Source: Archivesica marissinica (lineage: Eukaryota; Mollusca; Bivalvia; Venerida; Vesicomyidae). Taken from it: a stretch of DNA of 64,000 nt. Shown here in pieces: positions 36,227 through 47,059 of the stretch. The notes under the pieces are model-generated. The model had not been told where the DNA came from, ran no database searches, and worked only from the letters and a program-made list of their open reading frames with translations. Each line of letters begins with the position of its first letter. The first letter of the stretch is position 1. The position numbers and the translations under genes were made by a program. The stretch covers positions 53,576,833 through 53,640,832 of the forward strand of contig CM026404.1 in NCBI GenBank assembly GCA_014843695.1, written 5' to 3'.

Positions 36227-36461
36227 AGTGGAAGTCGTGATGGTGCAGTGGATGCGCGTTCGCTTCAGGTGCGAAAGGTCCGGAGTTCGAGCCCCGCTGG
36301 AGCCGTTACGATTATGTCCTTAGGCAAGGCATTTAAATTCCACGTTGCCTCTTCTCTCCCTCGTGGCGATGGATTCCATCAGGAATGAGGTCTCGAGAGT
36401 GATTTATATAAGTTGAAAGAACTTGTTTCGCAATCGAGCTAAAATAAATTTGTGTAAACAA
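36227..36461 (+). mobile_element. tRNA-derived SINE, family A, complete with target-site duplication
   Basis: The best copy in the window. An 11-bp perfect direct repeat tttgcacaaca (36216-36226 and 36462-36472) flanks 235 bp. The head has an A-box-like gatggtgcagtggatgcg and B box gagttcgagcccc. The body has cttaggcaaggcatttaaat, and the tail ends gcaatcgagctaaaataaat. A Pol III transcribed retroposon needing a LINE partner; the partner is not in the window. Confidence 0.9.
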
Positions 36462-36472
36462 TTTGCACAACA

Positions 36473-36966
36473 TGCTAGCAATTTTATTCCACTATCGCTT
36501 CGTATGAGTTTTAAATTACTATATCTCGACATATCTCATACAGTATATGCAATGAGTACTTATTTCTAAAAGAATGTCAGTTAATTAACACGATTTGGAT
36601 AAATTCACAATTATCATACCGCAACATCTGGTTAGGGAACAACAGTAAAAACAAAGGATTCTAACTAAAAGGACCTATTCACATTTTGGAATAAATCGGA
36701 CTTTTATCTGCCAAGGGAGGTAATAGAAAATTAGAGATCTCTCCCATTATGAAAGGAAGTCAGACAAGGGATGATCCTTGTGTATTGTCATAAAATTTGA
36801 TCTAATATTTGTAAACTATAACTGTGTGATAACATTGAATTGTCTGGATTGGAATTTGCGTCCCACTATGGCAACACCATCAGATATTAGCATCAACCAA
36901 TTACTGAAATAATAGAGTACATCTTAATTTTTCAGTTTCTCTACTTAGCAAAATTGTTCATTCTGA
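36473..36966. other. Non-coding AT-rich sequence
   Basis: No gene, repeat array or recognised element seen on either strand; only short imperfect motifs (ccaagggaggtaat and attagagatctctcccatt). Confidence 0.5.
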
Positions 36967-37340
36967 TTAACCCATTCAACACCAAGTAACTGACATGGAC
37001 TGGTGCATTCAACACCAAGTAACTGACATGGACTGGTGCATTCAACACCAAGTAACTGACATGGACTGGTGCATTCAACACCAAGTAACTGACATGGACT
37101 GGTGCATTCAACACCAAGTAACTGACATGGACTGGTGCATGATATTTTCAGACTAATATATTAATAAGAAAATTACATTTGAACCAGTTTATTTATCAAA
37201 ATGGGTAATTTTTGTCTAAAAATAGTAATATTACTGGCAAAAAGTGCAGATCCTGATGAGACGGCTCGTCATGAGCCGGCTCATCTGGATCTACACTTTT
37301 TGTAAGCCTATTGAGAGGCCTGTGGTGTTGAAAGGGATAA
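36967..37340. mobile_element. TTAA MITE (ends CCCATTCAACACCA) with internally expanded end
   Basis: Left end TTAACCCATTCAACACCA, right end tggtgttgaaagggataa (one base off TTAA). The internal hairpin gatgagacggctcgtcatga / gccggctcatctggatc is shared with the element at 44573-44813. Near the left end a 33-bp piece (cattcaacaccaagtaactg plus acatggactggtg) is repeated five times in tandem, including part of the terminal repeat. Confidence 0.75.
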
Positions 37341-37365
37341 AAGTGATTTGGTTACAATATGAAAC

Positions 37366-37473
37366 ATGGCAGCGCCTCCATCTAAGCATACATGTATAAG
37401 GATAGAACTATCTCTACAGGGCAAAGATAAACTGATCAGTGAATCTGAGACTTTGCTTATGTCCACAATAAAG
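37366..37473 (+). CDS. Possible first coding exon of an unidentified gene
   Basis: ATG in a good context (gaaacATGGcag) opens 36 codons, MAAPPSKHTCIRIELSLQGK then DKLISESETLLMSTIK, up to a plausible donor AAG|GTGTGT at 37474. It is one of few stretches in the second half of the window with protein-like, non-repetitive composition. I do not recognise a family and found no matching second exon, so chance is a real possibility. A TTAA MITE (37480-37726) has inserted six bases after the donor. No promoter motif was seen. Confidence 0.22.
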
Positions 37474-37479
37474 GTGTGT

Positions 37480-37726
37480 TTAACCCATTTCATTCTGGAT
37501 ACATTTAAAGGCTTTTGCAAACAACATAGATCCAGATCAGCCGCAGCGTGACGCTGCATGCTGATCAGGATCTATGTTGTTTGCTACATAGCCAGGTGTC
37601 TTAGCAAGATCATCTGAATAGCAAACAGCATAGAGCCTGATCAGACGGCACGTTCCATGGCGGCTGATCTGGCTCAATGTTCTTTGCAAATACTGTTTGA
37701 ACGGTATCCAGAATGAAATGGGTTAA
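37480..37726. mobile_element. TTAA MITE with 23-bp perfect terminal inverted repeats
   Basis: The left terminus begins TTAACCCATTTCATTCTGG and the right ends CCAGAATGAAATGGGTTAA; with the following ATAC the inverted repeat is 23 bp and perfect, including the TTAA. Sub-terminal hairpins (aacatagatccagatcagcc / gctgatcaggatctatgtt) make it highly foldable. TTAA duplication and CCC ends indicate a non-autonomous piggyBac-like element. The best preserved of its family here. Confidence 0.85.
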
Positions 37727-37799
37727 ATAAGACATCTTTAATGATGTCACACAAATGTAGCTGAAATGAAGGTTGATATAAAAGTCTTTTTGATATACC

Positions 37800-38095
37800 G
37801 CCTAGGTGCGTAGCTAGGCTTACACTTGTACGCACGTGCGTTAGATTTATTTGACAGTTCATGAAAAGGAAAATTATATAAATGACGAAAAATGCAATAA
37901 AAACTGGATCGTAAGGGGGACATAGACATTGGTCATTCACAAGAAAGCAGACATGATCGAAATGCCAACAGATATTGATTGTAGCTGATGTTCATAGTAT
38001 ACAATAATCACCTGAGACCATATAGCGGAAAAAATTATCTCCCTAGAATGGTGCGTAATCCATATTTAGGCCTAGCTACGCGCCTGTCTTTCTGT
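37800..38095. repeat. Imperfect inverted repeat
   Basis: cgcctaggtgcgtagctagg at the left and aggcctagctacgcgcctg at the right are approximate inverted repeats enclosing about 260 bp of AT-rich DNA; possibly another MITE. No coding potential. Confidence 0.4.
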
Positions 38096-38222
38096 CACTC
38101 ACAGAGAAGTACATGTACAGTTTATGATAACATGAAAATGTCTTTTGTAACAGTGTGTTATATGTTTGTTTTATTTTAGTGTTCATATGTTGTACTGTAC
38201 ATCATAGTACGTTGTATATGTA

Positions 38223-38375
38223 TTAACCCATTTCATTCTGGATACATTTAAAGGATTTTGCAAACAACATAGATCCAGATCAGCCGCAGCGTGACACTGC
38301 ATGCTGATCAGGATCTATGTTGTTTGCTACATAGCCAAGTGTCTTAGCAAGATCATCTGAATAGCAAACAGCATA
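38223..38375. mobile_element. Truncated copy of the 37480 MITE
   Basis: Starts TTAACCCATTTCATTCTGG and follows the 37480 element closely through aacatagatccagatcagcc and ctgaatagcaaacagcat, then stops; the right third and right inverted repeat are missing. Same orientation as the complete copy 740 bp upstream. Confidence 0.8.
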
Positions 38376-38769
38376 TGGGGAAACTGGCGGGGTTTCCCGT
38401 GAAATTATTAATCCTATTAATAGACCTATTAGCATGTGACTTAATTAATGACGTACTTGAATCGAAAGCGAGGCACTGCAATGGTGATAAAACTTTATAA
38501 TTGGCCGCCATTGTTTACGTGTAAACGGAACGATAAATAGTTTTAAAAAGTACAATGTGCGTCTGATTTGACATATTTGCTCAGTATTTAAGTCGTCCTT
38601 AGTTCAATTACGCCAAATCTATCCATTCCCATCTAAATGTAATATTTAAAACCCGCCATCTCGTCGATATAACACAGAAACAGAACATTATATGTTTGCA
38701 ATGTAAATGAGTCTATGGGAGCATTCGTGTATATTCGGAAATGATCGTGTATAATCGTGCCTGTTCGGC

Positions 38770-40010
38770 GATTGTTGTTCTGTAGGGAGATATCTTCCAA
38801 CTACACAGATATGTTGTTCTGTAGGGAGATATCTTCCAACTACACATATATGTTGTTCTGTAGGGAGATATCTTCCAACTACACATATATGTTGTTCTGT
38901 AGGGAGATATCTTCCAACTACACAGATATGTTGTTCTGTAGGGAGATATCTTCCAACTACACATATATGTTGTTCTGTAGGGAGATATCTTCCAACTACA
39001 CAGATATGTTGTTCTGTAGGGAGATATCTTCCAACTACACATATATGTTGTTCTGTAGGGAGATATCTTCCAACTACACAGATATGTTGTTCTGTAGGGA
39101 GATATCTTCCAACTACACAGATATGTTATTATGTAGGGAGATATCTTCCAACTACACAGATATGTTGTTCTGTAGGGAGATATCTTCCAACTACACAGAT
39201 ATGTTATTCTGTAGGGAGATATCTTCCAACTACACAGATATGTTGTTCTGTAGGGAGATATCTTCCAACTACACAGATATGTTGTTCTGTAGGGAGATAT
39301 CTTCCAACTACACAGATATGTTATTCTGTAGGGAGATATCTTCCAACTACACAGATATGTTGTTCTGTAGGGAGATATCTTCCAACTACACAGATATGTT
39401 GTTCTGTAGAGAGATATCTTCCAACTACACAGATATGTTGTTCTGTAGGGAGATATCTTCCAACTACACATATATGTTGTTCTGTAGGGAGATATCTTCC
39501 AACTACACAGATATGTTGTTCTGTAGGGAGATATCTTCCAACTACACATATATGTTGTTCTGTAGGGAGATATCTTCCAACTACACAGATATGTTGTTCT
39601 GTAGGGAGATATCTTCCAACTACACAGATATGTTATTCTGTAGGGAGATATCTTCCAACTACACAGATATGTTGTTCTGTAGGGAGATATCTTCCAACTA
39701 CACAGATATGTTATTCTGTAGGGAGATATCTTCCAACTACACAGATATGTTGTTCTGTAGGGAGATATCTTCCAACTACACAGATATGTTATTCTGTAGG
39801 GAGATATCTTCCAACTACACAGATATGTTGTTCTGTAGGGAGATATCTTCCAACTACACAGATATGTTATTCTGTAGGGAGATATCTTCCAACTACACAG
39901 ATATGTTGTTCTGTAGGGAGATATCTTCCAACTACACAGATATGTTGTTCTGTAGGGAGATATCTTCCAACTACACAGATATGTTATTCTGTAGGGAAAT
40001 ATCTTCCAAA
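38770..40010. repeat. 39-bp minisatellite, about 32 copies
   Basis: Unit contains atgttgttctgtagggagat and atcttccaactacacagat. Two main variable positions: cagata/catata and gttgtt/gttatt. As 39 is a multiple of 3 and the unit lacks stops in one frame on each strand, frames of 425 (+) and 278 (-) residues arise; both are simply the repeat and are not called genes. Confidence 0.95.
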
Positions 40011-40243
40011 AACCATCATTTGAACCATATGTAAAAAGATGGATGATGAGTGAGACATCGTGAGTTCATGTGTTACAGCCAACAAAGTGCTTGTATGTTA
40101 CATAGATACATAGATAGGTGACATCAGGGTGATCACTTGTGGATACTTGCCAATACATTAGCATTAATTTACCTCCTTCCAATAGCAAGCAACTTGATAG
40201 GGCATAGTTACGTTTTATATATTTAATGGAAAGAAATATGTTT

Positions 40244-40665
40244 GTCGACCTAGACGTGTTGAATGTATGTTTGTAGATTTGTCCTTGTGTGTCTGAGAAC
40301 ATTTATATATTATATTTGCCAGTGTAACAGTTTACATACATGTCGACCTAGACGTGTTGAATGTATGTTTGTAGATTTGTCCTTGTGTGTCTGAAAACAT
40401 TTATATATTATATTTGCCAGTGTAACAGTTTACATACATGTCGACCTAGACGTGTTGAATGTATGTTTGTAGGTTTGTCCAAGTGTGTCTGAAAACATTT
40501 ATATATTATATTTGCCAGTGTAACAGTTTACATACATGTCGACCTAGACGTGTTGAATGTATGTTTGTAGATTTGTCCAAGTGTGTCTGAAAACATTTAT
40601 ATATTATATTTGCCAGTGTAACAGTTTACATACATGTCGACCTAGGCATGCTGAATGTATATTTG
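40244..40665. repeat. 98-bp tandem repeat, 4.2 copies
   Basis: gtcgacctagacgtgttgaa recurs at 40244, 40342, 40440, 40538 and (diverged) 40636. The copies differ by only a few substitutions (ccttgtg/ccaagtg). Confidence 0.95.
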
Positions 40666-40857
40666 TTCATTTTTCTGTCTCATACTTTTTCCCATCGGAT
40701 ATTTTTTAACAATACAATTATTGATCCCATTTGAATGAAATTTATAAAGTCAGACTTTGCATACTTTTCAGCTTGAATAAATTAAGTTTGAGTACAGAAA
40801 CCAGCCCAGGAACACCAAGACAGACATATAATTCATTATAATAAATGTTTGCTAAAT

Positions 40858-41045
40858 ATTTATATTGTTATTTCCCCTCGACACTATAGTGTTATTTCCC
40901 CTTGACACTATATTGTTATTTCCCCTTGACACTATATTGTTATTTCCCCTTGACACTATATTGTTATTTCCCCTTGACACTATATTGTTATTTCCCCTTG
41001 ATACTATATTGTTATTTCCCCTTGACACTATATTGTTATTATATG
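40858..41045. repeat. 24-bp minisatellite, 8 copies
   Basis: Unit tgttatttccccttgacact plus atat. One copy has cctcgac and one gatact. Confidence 0.93.
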
Positions 41046-41084
41046 CCAACACAATACTGTCTTGTTCATAGATAAGTGGATTTT

Positions 41085-41765
41085 TTTTAGTTCACCTGAG
41101 CAAAGCTTTTCACAAACCGCAAGCCGGATTTTTACGAATCTTGCAAAGGTGTTCAAATGGTCCCTGGAATCAAAAATGGGTTTGGCCTGGGAGGATAGTT
41201 AGTGGTCAAATTTTATTTTTGAGCAAATTTGTCATGTCATAATTATATGAAATGGAAGGTATCCATGAGGCAATCACTCTTGTGCAATTATCATCATGAT
41301 TATCATCCAAGATGGCCGTCGAAAGGTCAAAATGTTACCCCTTTATGAGAGATTTCAAATGTCTTCTACTCATAAACTGATCAGCCAATGTTCAAGAAAC
41401 ACTACTTGTATGATCCTTAGGTGAAGGCACAGGCACAAGACACAAACCTTTTTTGTTTGGTCTATGATAAACATTACTTACTATATGACCATAGGGCAAA
41501 AAAAAAGTGTCTTGTGCCTGTTGGTGAAGCCTTATCAATCTGGTTAAAATAACATTCCCCTGACATCCAAGATGGCCGTCGTATAAAATTAGTACAAATT
41601 CTTAAACAATCTTTCTCATGAACCGCCAACTGGATTGAGCCGAATCTTGGTAGGAATGATCGATGTACAATATTCTGTCAACATTGTTCAAATGGTGACT
41701 CCGGGGTGAAATATGGAGTCAAGTGAGCGGCGATACAGGGCCATCATGGCCCTATTGTTGTAAGG
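41085..41765. other. Probable interspersed repeat, family not identified
   Basis: Composed of paired similar modules: cttttcacaaaccgcaagcc with gattttt-cgaatcttg and ttcaaatggtccc at the left, and ctcatgaaccgccaactgga with gaatcttgg and ttcaaatggtgactcc at the right, plus two ccaagatggccgtcg motifs. The pairing suggests an old internally duplicated transposon or Helitron-like repeat, but ends could not be defined. Confidence 0.4.
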
Positions 41766-42261
41766 TATAATGTCTATAGCATCCAGCCACATTGTGTTGT
41801 TTTTTTCGAAAATAATGTTAACATGACTTTAAACAAGGAGCTGAAGATATGATACGTAAGAATCTTATGCCCCCTCTAACTTGAAGTAATTGACCCGCCC
41901 CTGAAAATAGAAGGTAATGGAACAGAATCAGTGAGATATATTGCTGGTTCAGTTTGATCTTTAGTACAGATGACAAAGTTATTGAGATATAGGAAATCTT
42001 CACATCTCAAATACCTGAAATATTGTACAGTGTTTTTATATTACAATGTCTGCTATTGTAAGTAAATTATACATAAATATAAACATAAAACATGAGTTTA
42101 AGTTGACATCAAGACTTCTATAACTTCAGTGTAAGCTGATAGTTTTGTATTAATTGTTCAGTCCTAATATAAGTATTAGAGTGGTGTTGGGTTTTATGGC
42201 ATTTTACAAGTTATTGAGCACAAATGGGTAGTTCAGATTTGTTCAACAACACACAATTCCA

Positions 42262-42455
42262 GTCAGTAACCCTTCAAATATGACCCTTCAAATATAACCC
42301 TTCAAAGATGACCCTTCAAATTTGACCCTTCAAATATTACCCTTCAAATATGAAAATATAACCCTTCAAATATGAAAATATAACCCTTCAAATATAACCC
42401 TTCAAATATTACCCTTCAAATATGACCCTTCAAATATAACCCTTCAAAGATGTCT
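42262..42455. repeat. 14-bp minisatellite, about 12 copies
   Basis: Unit acccttcaaatatg with variants; two units carry an extra aaaatata. Confidence 0.88.
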
Positions 42456-42469
42456 TCAATGGTGTATCG

Positions 42470-42658
42470 ACCTGCATCGTAGCTGAGGGGTTGTGAGTTT
42501 GAGCACTGTACTTACGCAAGACATTTAAATCCACATTGGTGCTTCTCTCCCTCGTGGCAACAGAGTGCAACACGATTGAGGTCTCAAGAGCAGATAACAT
42601 TAATCTAAGTAACCTATGTTTCCAATCCAGCTAAAAGATATTTGTATAAATAAACTAA
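42470..42658 (+). mobile_element. Degenerate tRNA-derived SINE, family A
   Basis: Shows ggttgtgagtttgagcactg at the B box, then cgcaagacatttaaatccac, cttctctccctcgtgg and tgaggtctcaagag in the same order as the complete copy at 36227, with many substitutions. An old copy. Confidence 0.6.
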
Positions 42659-42689
42659 ATATGTGTGATTTTGTTAGGAATATTAGTGA

Positions 42690-43655
42690 CTGTTGTCTGG
42701 TAGAATCTACAATTGCATGTTAAATATCGGTGAGGACACTAGGAATATCAGTGACTATATAATCTGGTAGTTAAATATCGGTGAAGACACTATGAATATC
42801 AGTGACTATCGTCTGGTAGAATCTAGACAACTGCATGTTATATATCGGTGAAGACACTAGGAAATATCAGTGACTCTATATTCTGGTAGAATCTATACAA
42901 CTGCATGTTAAATATCGATGAAGACACAAGGAATATCAGTGACTCTATATTCTGGTAGAATCTATACAACTGCATGTTAAATATCATTGAAGACACTAGG
43001 AAATATCAGTGAAGACACTAGGAATATCAGTGACTCTATATTCTGGTAGAATCTAGACAACTGCATGTTAAAATATCAGTGAAGACACTAGGAATATCAG
43101 TGACTCTATATTCTGGTAGAATCTAGACAACTGCATGTTAAATATCATTGAAGACACTAGGAATATCAGTGACTCTATATTCTTGTAGAATCTAGACAAC
43201 TGCATGTTAAAATATCAGTGAAGACACTAGGAATATCAGTGACTCTATATTCTGGTAGAATCTAGACAACTGCATGTTAAATATCATTGAAGACACTAGG
43301 AATATCAGTGACTCTATATTCTTGTAGAATCTAGACAACTGCATGTTAAAATATCAGTGAAGACACTAGGAATATCAGTGACTCTATATTCTGGTAGAAT
43401 CTAGACAACTGCATGTTAAATATCATTGAAGACACTAGGAATATCAGTGACTCTATATTCTTGTAGAATCTAGACAACTGCATGTTAAAATATCAGTGAA
43501 GACACTAGGAATATCAGTGACTCTATATTCTGGTAGAATCTAGACAACTGCATGTTAAATATCATTGAAGACACTAGGAATATCAGTGACTCTATATTCA
43601 GGTAGAATCTAGACAACTGCATGTTAAATATCATTGAAGACACTAGGAAATACGG
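42690..43655. repeat. About 69-bp minisatellite with dimeric higher-order pattern
   Basis: Unit contains gaagacactaggaatatcag, tgactctatattctggtaga and atctagacaactgcatgtta. In the right half, units alternate between aaaatatcagtgaag with ctggtag and aaatatcattgaag with cttgtag, making a dimer of about 139 bp repeated several times. Left units are more diverged. Confidence 0.9.
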
Positions 43656-43884
43656 CTTTGGTATAATTGTCAACAAATTCTTCAATATTTGGTGATTCAT
43701 TTACTTGTATATAAAATTATGTCTCTGGCTTTTGTAACGTTTTTTATTGTATATTACAGAGTCTTTCATGGAAACTTATCATGTTATTACATTGTAATGA
43801 ATGTTTTTTGTGCAATATTAGTGTCCAGGAATCTATGCTGCTTTTCATAATTATGTTATAGACAAATTTATTTTATTGAAATAT

Positions 43885-44505
43885 AACCATGGTTTAATAT
43901 ATATAACCATGAAATATAACCATGGTTTAATGTATATAACCATGGTTTAATGTATATAACCATGAAATATAACCATGGTTTAATGTATATAACCATGAAA
44001 TATAACCATGGTTTAATGTATATAACCATGAAATATAACCATGGTTTAATATATATAACCATGAAATATAACCATGGTTTAATGTATATAACCATGAAAT
44101 ATAACCATGGTTTAATGTATATAACCATGAAATATAACCATGGTTTAATATATATAACCATGAAATATAACCATGGTTTAATTATATAACCATGAAATAT
44201 AACCATGGTTTAATGTATATAACCATGAAATATAACCATGGTTTAATGTATATAACCATGAAATATAACCATGGTTTAATGTATATAACCATGAAATATA
44301 ACCATGGTTTAATATATATAACCATGAAATATAACCATGGTTTAATATATATAACCATGAAATATAACCATGGTTTAATGTATATAACCATGAAATATAA
44401 CCATGGTTTAATGTATATAACCATGAAATATAACCATGGTTTAATATATATAACCATGGTTTAATGTATATAACCATGAAATATAACCATGGTTTAATGT
44501 ATATA
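43885..44505. repeat. 33-bp minisatellite with AACCATGGTT palindrome, about 18 copies
   Basis: Unit contains aaatataaccatggtttaat and gtatataaccatg. A 10-bp palindrome aaccatggtt occurs in each copy. Short frames on both strands are by-products. Confidence 0.94.
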
Positions 44506-44572
44506 TGATATTGTGACAATGTTCATAAATTGTAGCATACCTGTAGATGTTGTCACAAGGAAGCATTTTCAA

Positions 44573-44813
44573 TTAACCCTTTCAACACCACAGACCTCTA
44601 AATAGGCTTACAAAAAGTGTAGATCCAGATGAGCCGGCTCGTGACGAGCCGTCTCATCAGGATCTGCACTTTTTGCCAGTGATATGACTATTTTTAGACA
44701 TAATTACCCATTTTGATAAATGAACTTGTCCAAATGTGAATTTCTGATTCATTTATTGGTTTATGAACATCATGGACCAGTCCATGTGAGTTACTTGGTG
44801 TTGAATGGGTTAA
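44573..44813. mobile_element. TTAA MITE (ends CCCTTTCAACACCA)
   Basis: TTAACCCTTTCAACACCA at the left and TGGTGTTGAATGGGTTAA at the right, exactly bounded by TTAA at both ends. Internal hairpin gatgagccggctcgtgacga / gccgtctcatcaggatc. Same family as 36967-37340 in the opposite orientation. Confidence 0.85.
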
Positions 44814-44934
44814 TGTGAAGAAATGTAATACATATTGTAAATTTCGTTTATAACAATATGTTACTGTAACAATTAGATAGTCACATAATATATATATAAT
44901 TACCTAAATATCTCAGATACTTAAGCCATAAGCT

Positions 44935-45640
44935 ATACCCGGTATTTAAAACACTGTAGTGACGTCATACCTTTGTACCTGCAGTCAATTATTATTAATA
45001 TTGGACTGCTGTTAAAAGACCAGTATTATATTCAATCGAAAGTTTAATTAGTAGGATCTTGTTATATAAGTGTGTGTTTTAAGTAAAATATAATCCTCAA
45101 ACGGATCCAATATGTAAAATATTGGTACTGTCTTCGGCGCTATGCGCCTCACAGTCCAATATTTTACATATTGGATCGTTTTCGGCTTATATCCTATACT
45201 TATACAGAGTTTTATGCAACTAATATTATGTTGTTTACCAGAATTAATGGTAGTAACCATGTGTATTGGATATCTATTTTAGGAACCAATCGTATCAAAC
45301 TGTCTTAACTATAATGATTGATGAAACTTGCCTAGGTTACATTAGGATGTTTTAATGAAATATTGTATGAATAATGTTACCTGTAATAAATGTTGAGATA
45401 CTGTACAAAGTGTAGAACCAGGCTTGAATCCCTCTGTACCATCCACGTCATTTAATATTGAAACCACCGACTGCCTCACATATGCAGGGCTGTAGTAGGC
45501 TTGTAGAGGCATCACTTGATTTCATTGCAATATTAGGGTATGTGTGAACAAATCTGGTATTTTTCTTTTATGTGAATAACATGAACTTGGGTGTTGTACT
45601 GTAAATTCCAATTCAACAACAGTGATCAAGTTTGTTTTAG
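44935..45640. other. Non-coding sequence around the hairpin
   Basis: AT-rich DNA with no supported gene. The motifs agtgacgtcatacc and ttggactgctgttaaaagac near 44958-45020 may belong to the same foldback element as the hairpin. Confidence 0.4.
45099..45181. repeat. Long hairpin with nested GC stem
   Basis: gatccaatatgtaaaatatt (from 45104) pairs with aatattttacatattggatc (45158-45177), extended through ggtactgt/acagtcc and aaacg/cgttt with single-base bulges. The loop itself contains ggcgc-tat-gcgcc. The total paired arm is about 30 bp. Probably the core of a foldback element; a small-RNA precursor cannot be excluded. Confidence 0.8.
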
Positions 45641-46075
45641 GCCATTGAAGCATACATGTAGTAATAATGTATTGGGCTATTGAAGCATATTTGTAATGGC
45701 TTAGGTCATTGAAGCATATTAGTAATGTATTAGGCTATTGAAGCATATTAGTAATGTATTAGGCTATTGAAGCATATTAGTAATGTATTAGGCCATTGAA
45801 GCATATTAGCAATGTCTTAGGCCATTGAAGCATATTAGCAATGTCTTAGACCATTGAAGCATATTAGTAATGTCTTAGGCCATTGATGCATATTAGTAAT
45901 GTCTTAGGCCATTGATGCATATTAGTAATGTATTAGGCTATTGAAGCATATTAGTAATGTATTAGGCCATTGAAGCATATTAGTAATGTCTTAGGCCATT
46001 GATGCATATTAGTAATGTCCTAGGCCATTGAAGCATATTAATAATGTCCTAGGCCATTGAAGCATATTAGTGGCA
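45640..46075. repeat. 29-bp minisatellite, about 15 copies
   Basis: Unit contains ttaggccattgaagcatatt and agtaatgtc; variants ctattg, gatgc and agcaat. Two further diverged copies lie at 46791-46845, on the far side of about 715 bp of non-repeat DNA. Confidence 0.93.
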
Positions 46076-46790
46076 GAGGATACCTATGAATGTCAGTCGG
46101 CTAAAAATAATAATAAAACATACTGGAACAATAATCAGGCATTACATTCTCTGTTGGTTGTTACGATGAGTAATTGACATCTAAGGAAGATAGACTGATG
46201 ACAACCATTATGCTTTTCTTGTAGACGTCAGTTTGCAGGTGTACGCATGTGGTTGCTAAGCGTTCTGTAAGCATTTTCCTCTAGATTCGATTACCGGTAT
46301 TGAAAATAAGACTATTTCAAATGATGTATTATTACATTCGTTCAATTGGCATGTAGTTTGTTTGCCGAAAAATGTTTATATAATATTGTGTTTCATTTTA
46401 TTTGTCTATTGAAGTATAATTAGCACAGGTAATATAATATGCCTGGTTTTCATGTCGGCATGTCTTTATTCATTTATTTTATATCCCTTTATTATTTCCT
46501 ATAACTTGAAGATGAGAGTTTGGTAAGTGAAAAGGAACTGTACGTTTTTGTAGATATGGAAAAATACTTACTGATGAATAGTGTTAGTGAATCTCGTTTG
46601 ATTAGAGATGATGGAGATATGTTTAATCTAGCTCATAGAATGCTCGTCTCATATCTCCATGTCACTGGGAGTCATTTCTGGCAAATCAAACTTACAGGAA
46701 AACGAAAATTATTTTTTACATCAATATCGACACTCTTTTCTCAACTCTTGTTACCGTAAAGCTCACTTAGTGCTCGCTATTATCTACATC
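46076..46790. other. Non-repeat insert between copies of the 29-bp repeat
   Basis: Contains a 79-codon open frame (46520-46759) without recognisable family, and AT-rich sequence. It is flanked on both sides by the same 29-bp repeat, so it may be an insertion into the array, but I found no terminal inverted repeats. Confidence 0.4.
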
Positions 46791-46845
46791 TTAGGCCATT
46801 GAAGCATATTAGTCATGGTCTTAGGCCGTTGAAGCATTGTAGTTA
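46791..46845. repeat. Outlying copies of the 29-bp repeat
   Basis: Two units: ttaggccattgaagcatatt followed by agtcatggt, then ttaggccgttgaagcattgt. Confidence 0.85.
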
Positions 46846-47059
46846 TTATATGTATCTAGTATACTGAATCAAACCTGCATGTATATAATGACTGTAAAAA
46901 TACCCATGCATTTCATGTTTTTTGTATTTCAAATATGTATACATGTTTCTGATTATTTCACTTATTGTGTGACATTGTGTTTTGTATTGTTTATATTTAT
47001 TTTCTATTATTCCATTTTGAATAAAACCAATGCTTACTATGATAAATGTACATAGTTGT

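Noticed and set aside
36231..36305. Functional tRNA gene
   Set aside because: tRNA-like head of a SINE with a body, tail and 11-bp target-site duplication.
38757..40034. 425-residue open frame of a 13-residue repeat
   Set aside because: A 39-bp minisatellite whose period is a multiple of 3; the reverse strand is open too. No flanking coding sequence.
43885..44505. Transmembrane-like IKPWLYFMV repeat protein
   Set aside because: A 33-bp AT-rich minisatellite; frames open on both strands.
46520..46759. 79-codon frame as a gene
   Set aside because: No recognisable family, no splice or promoter context; length is within chance for this AT content.
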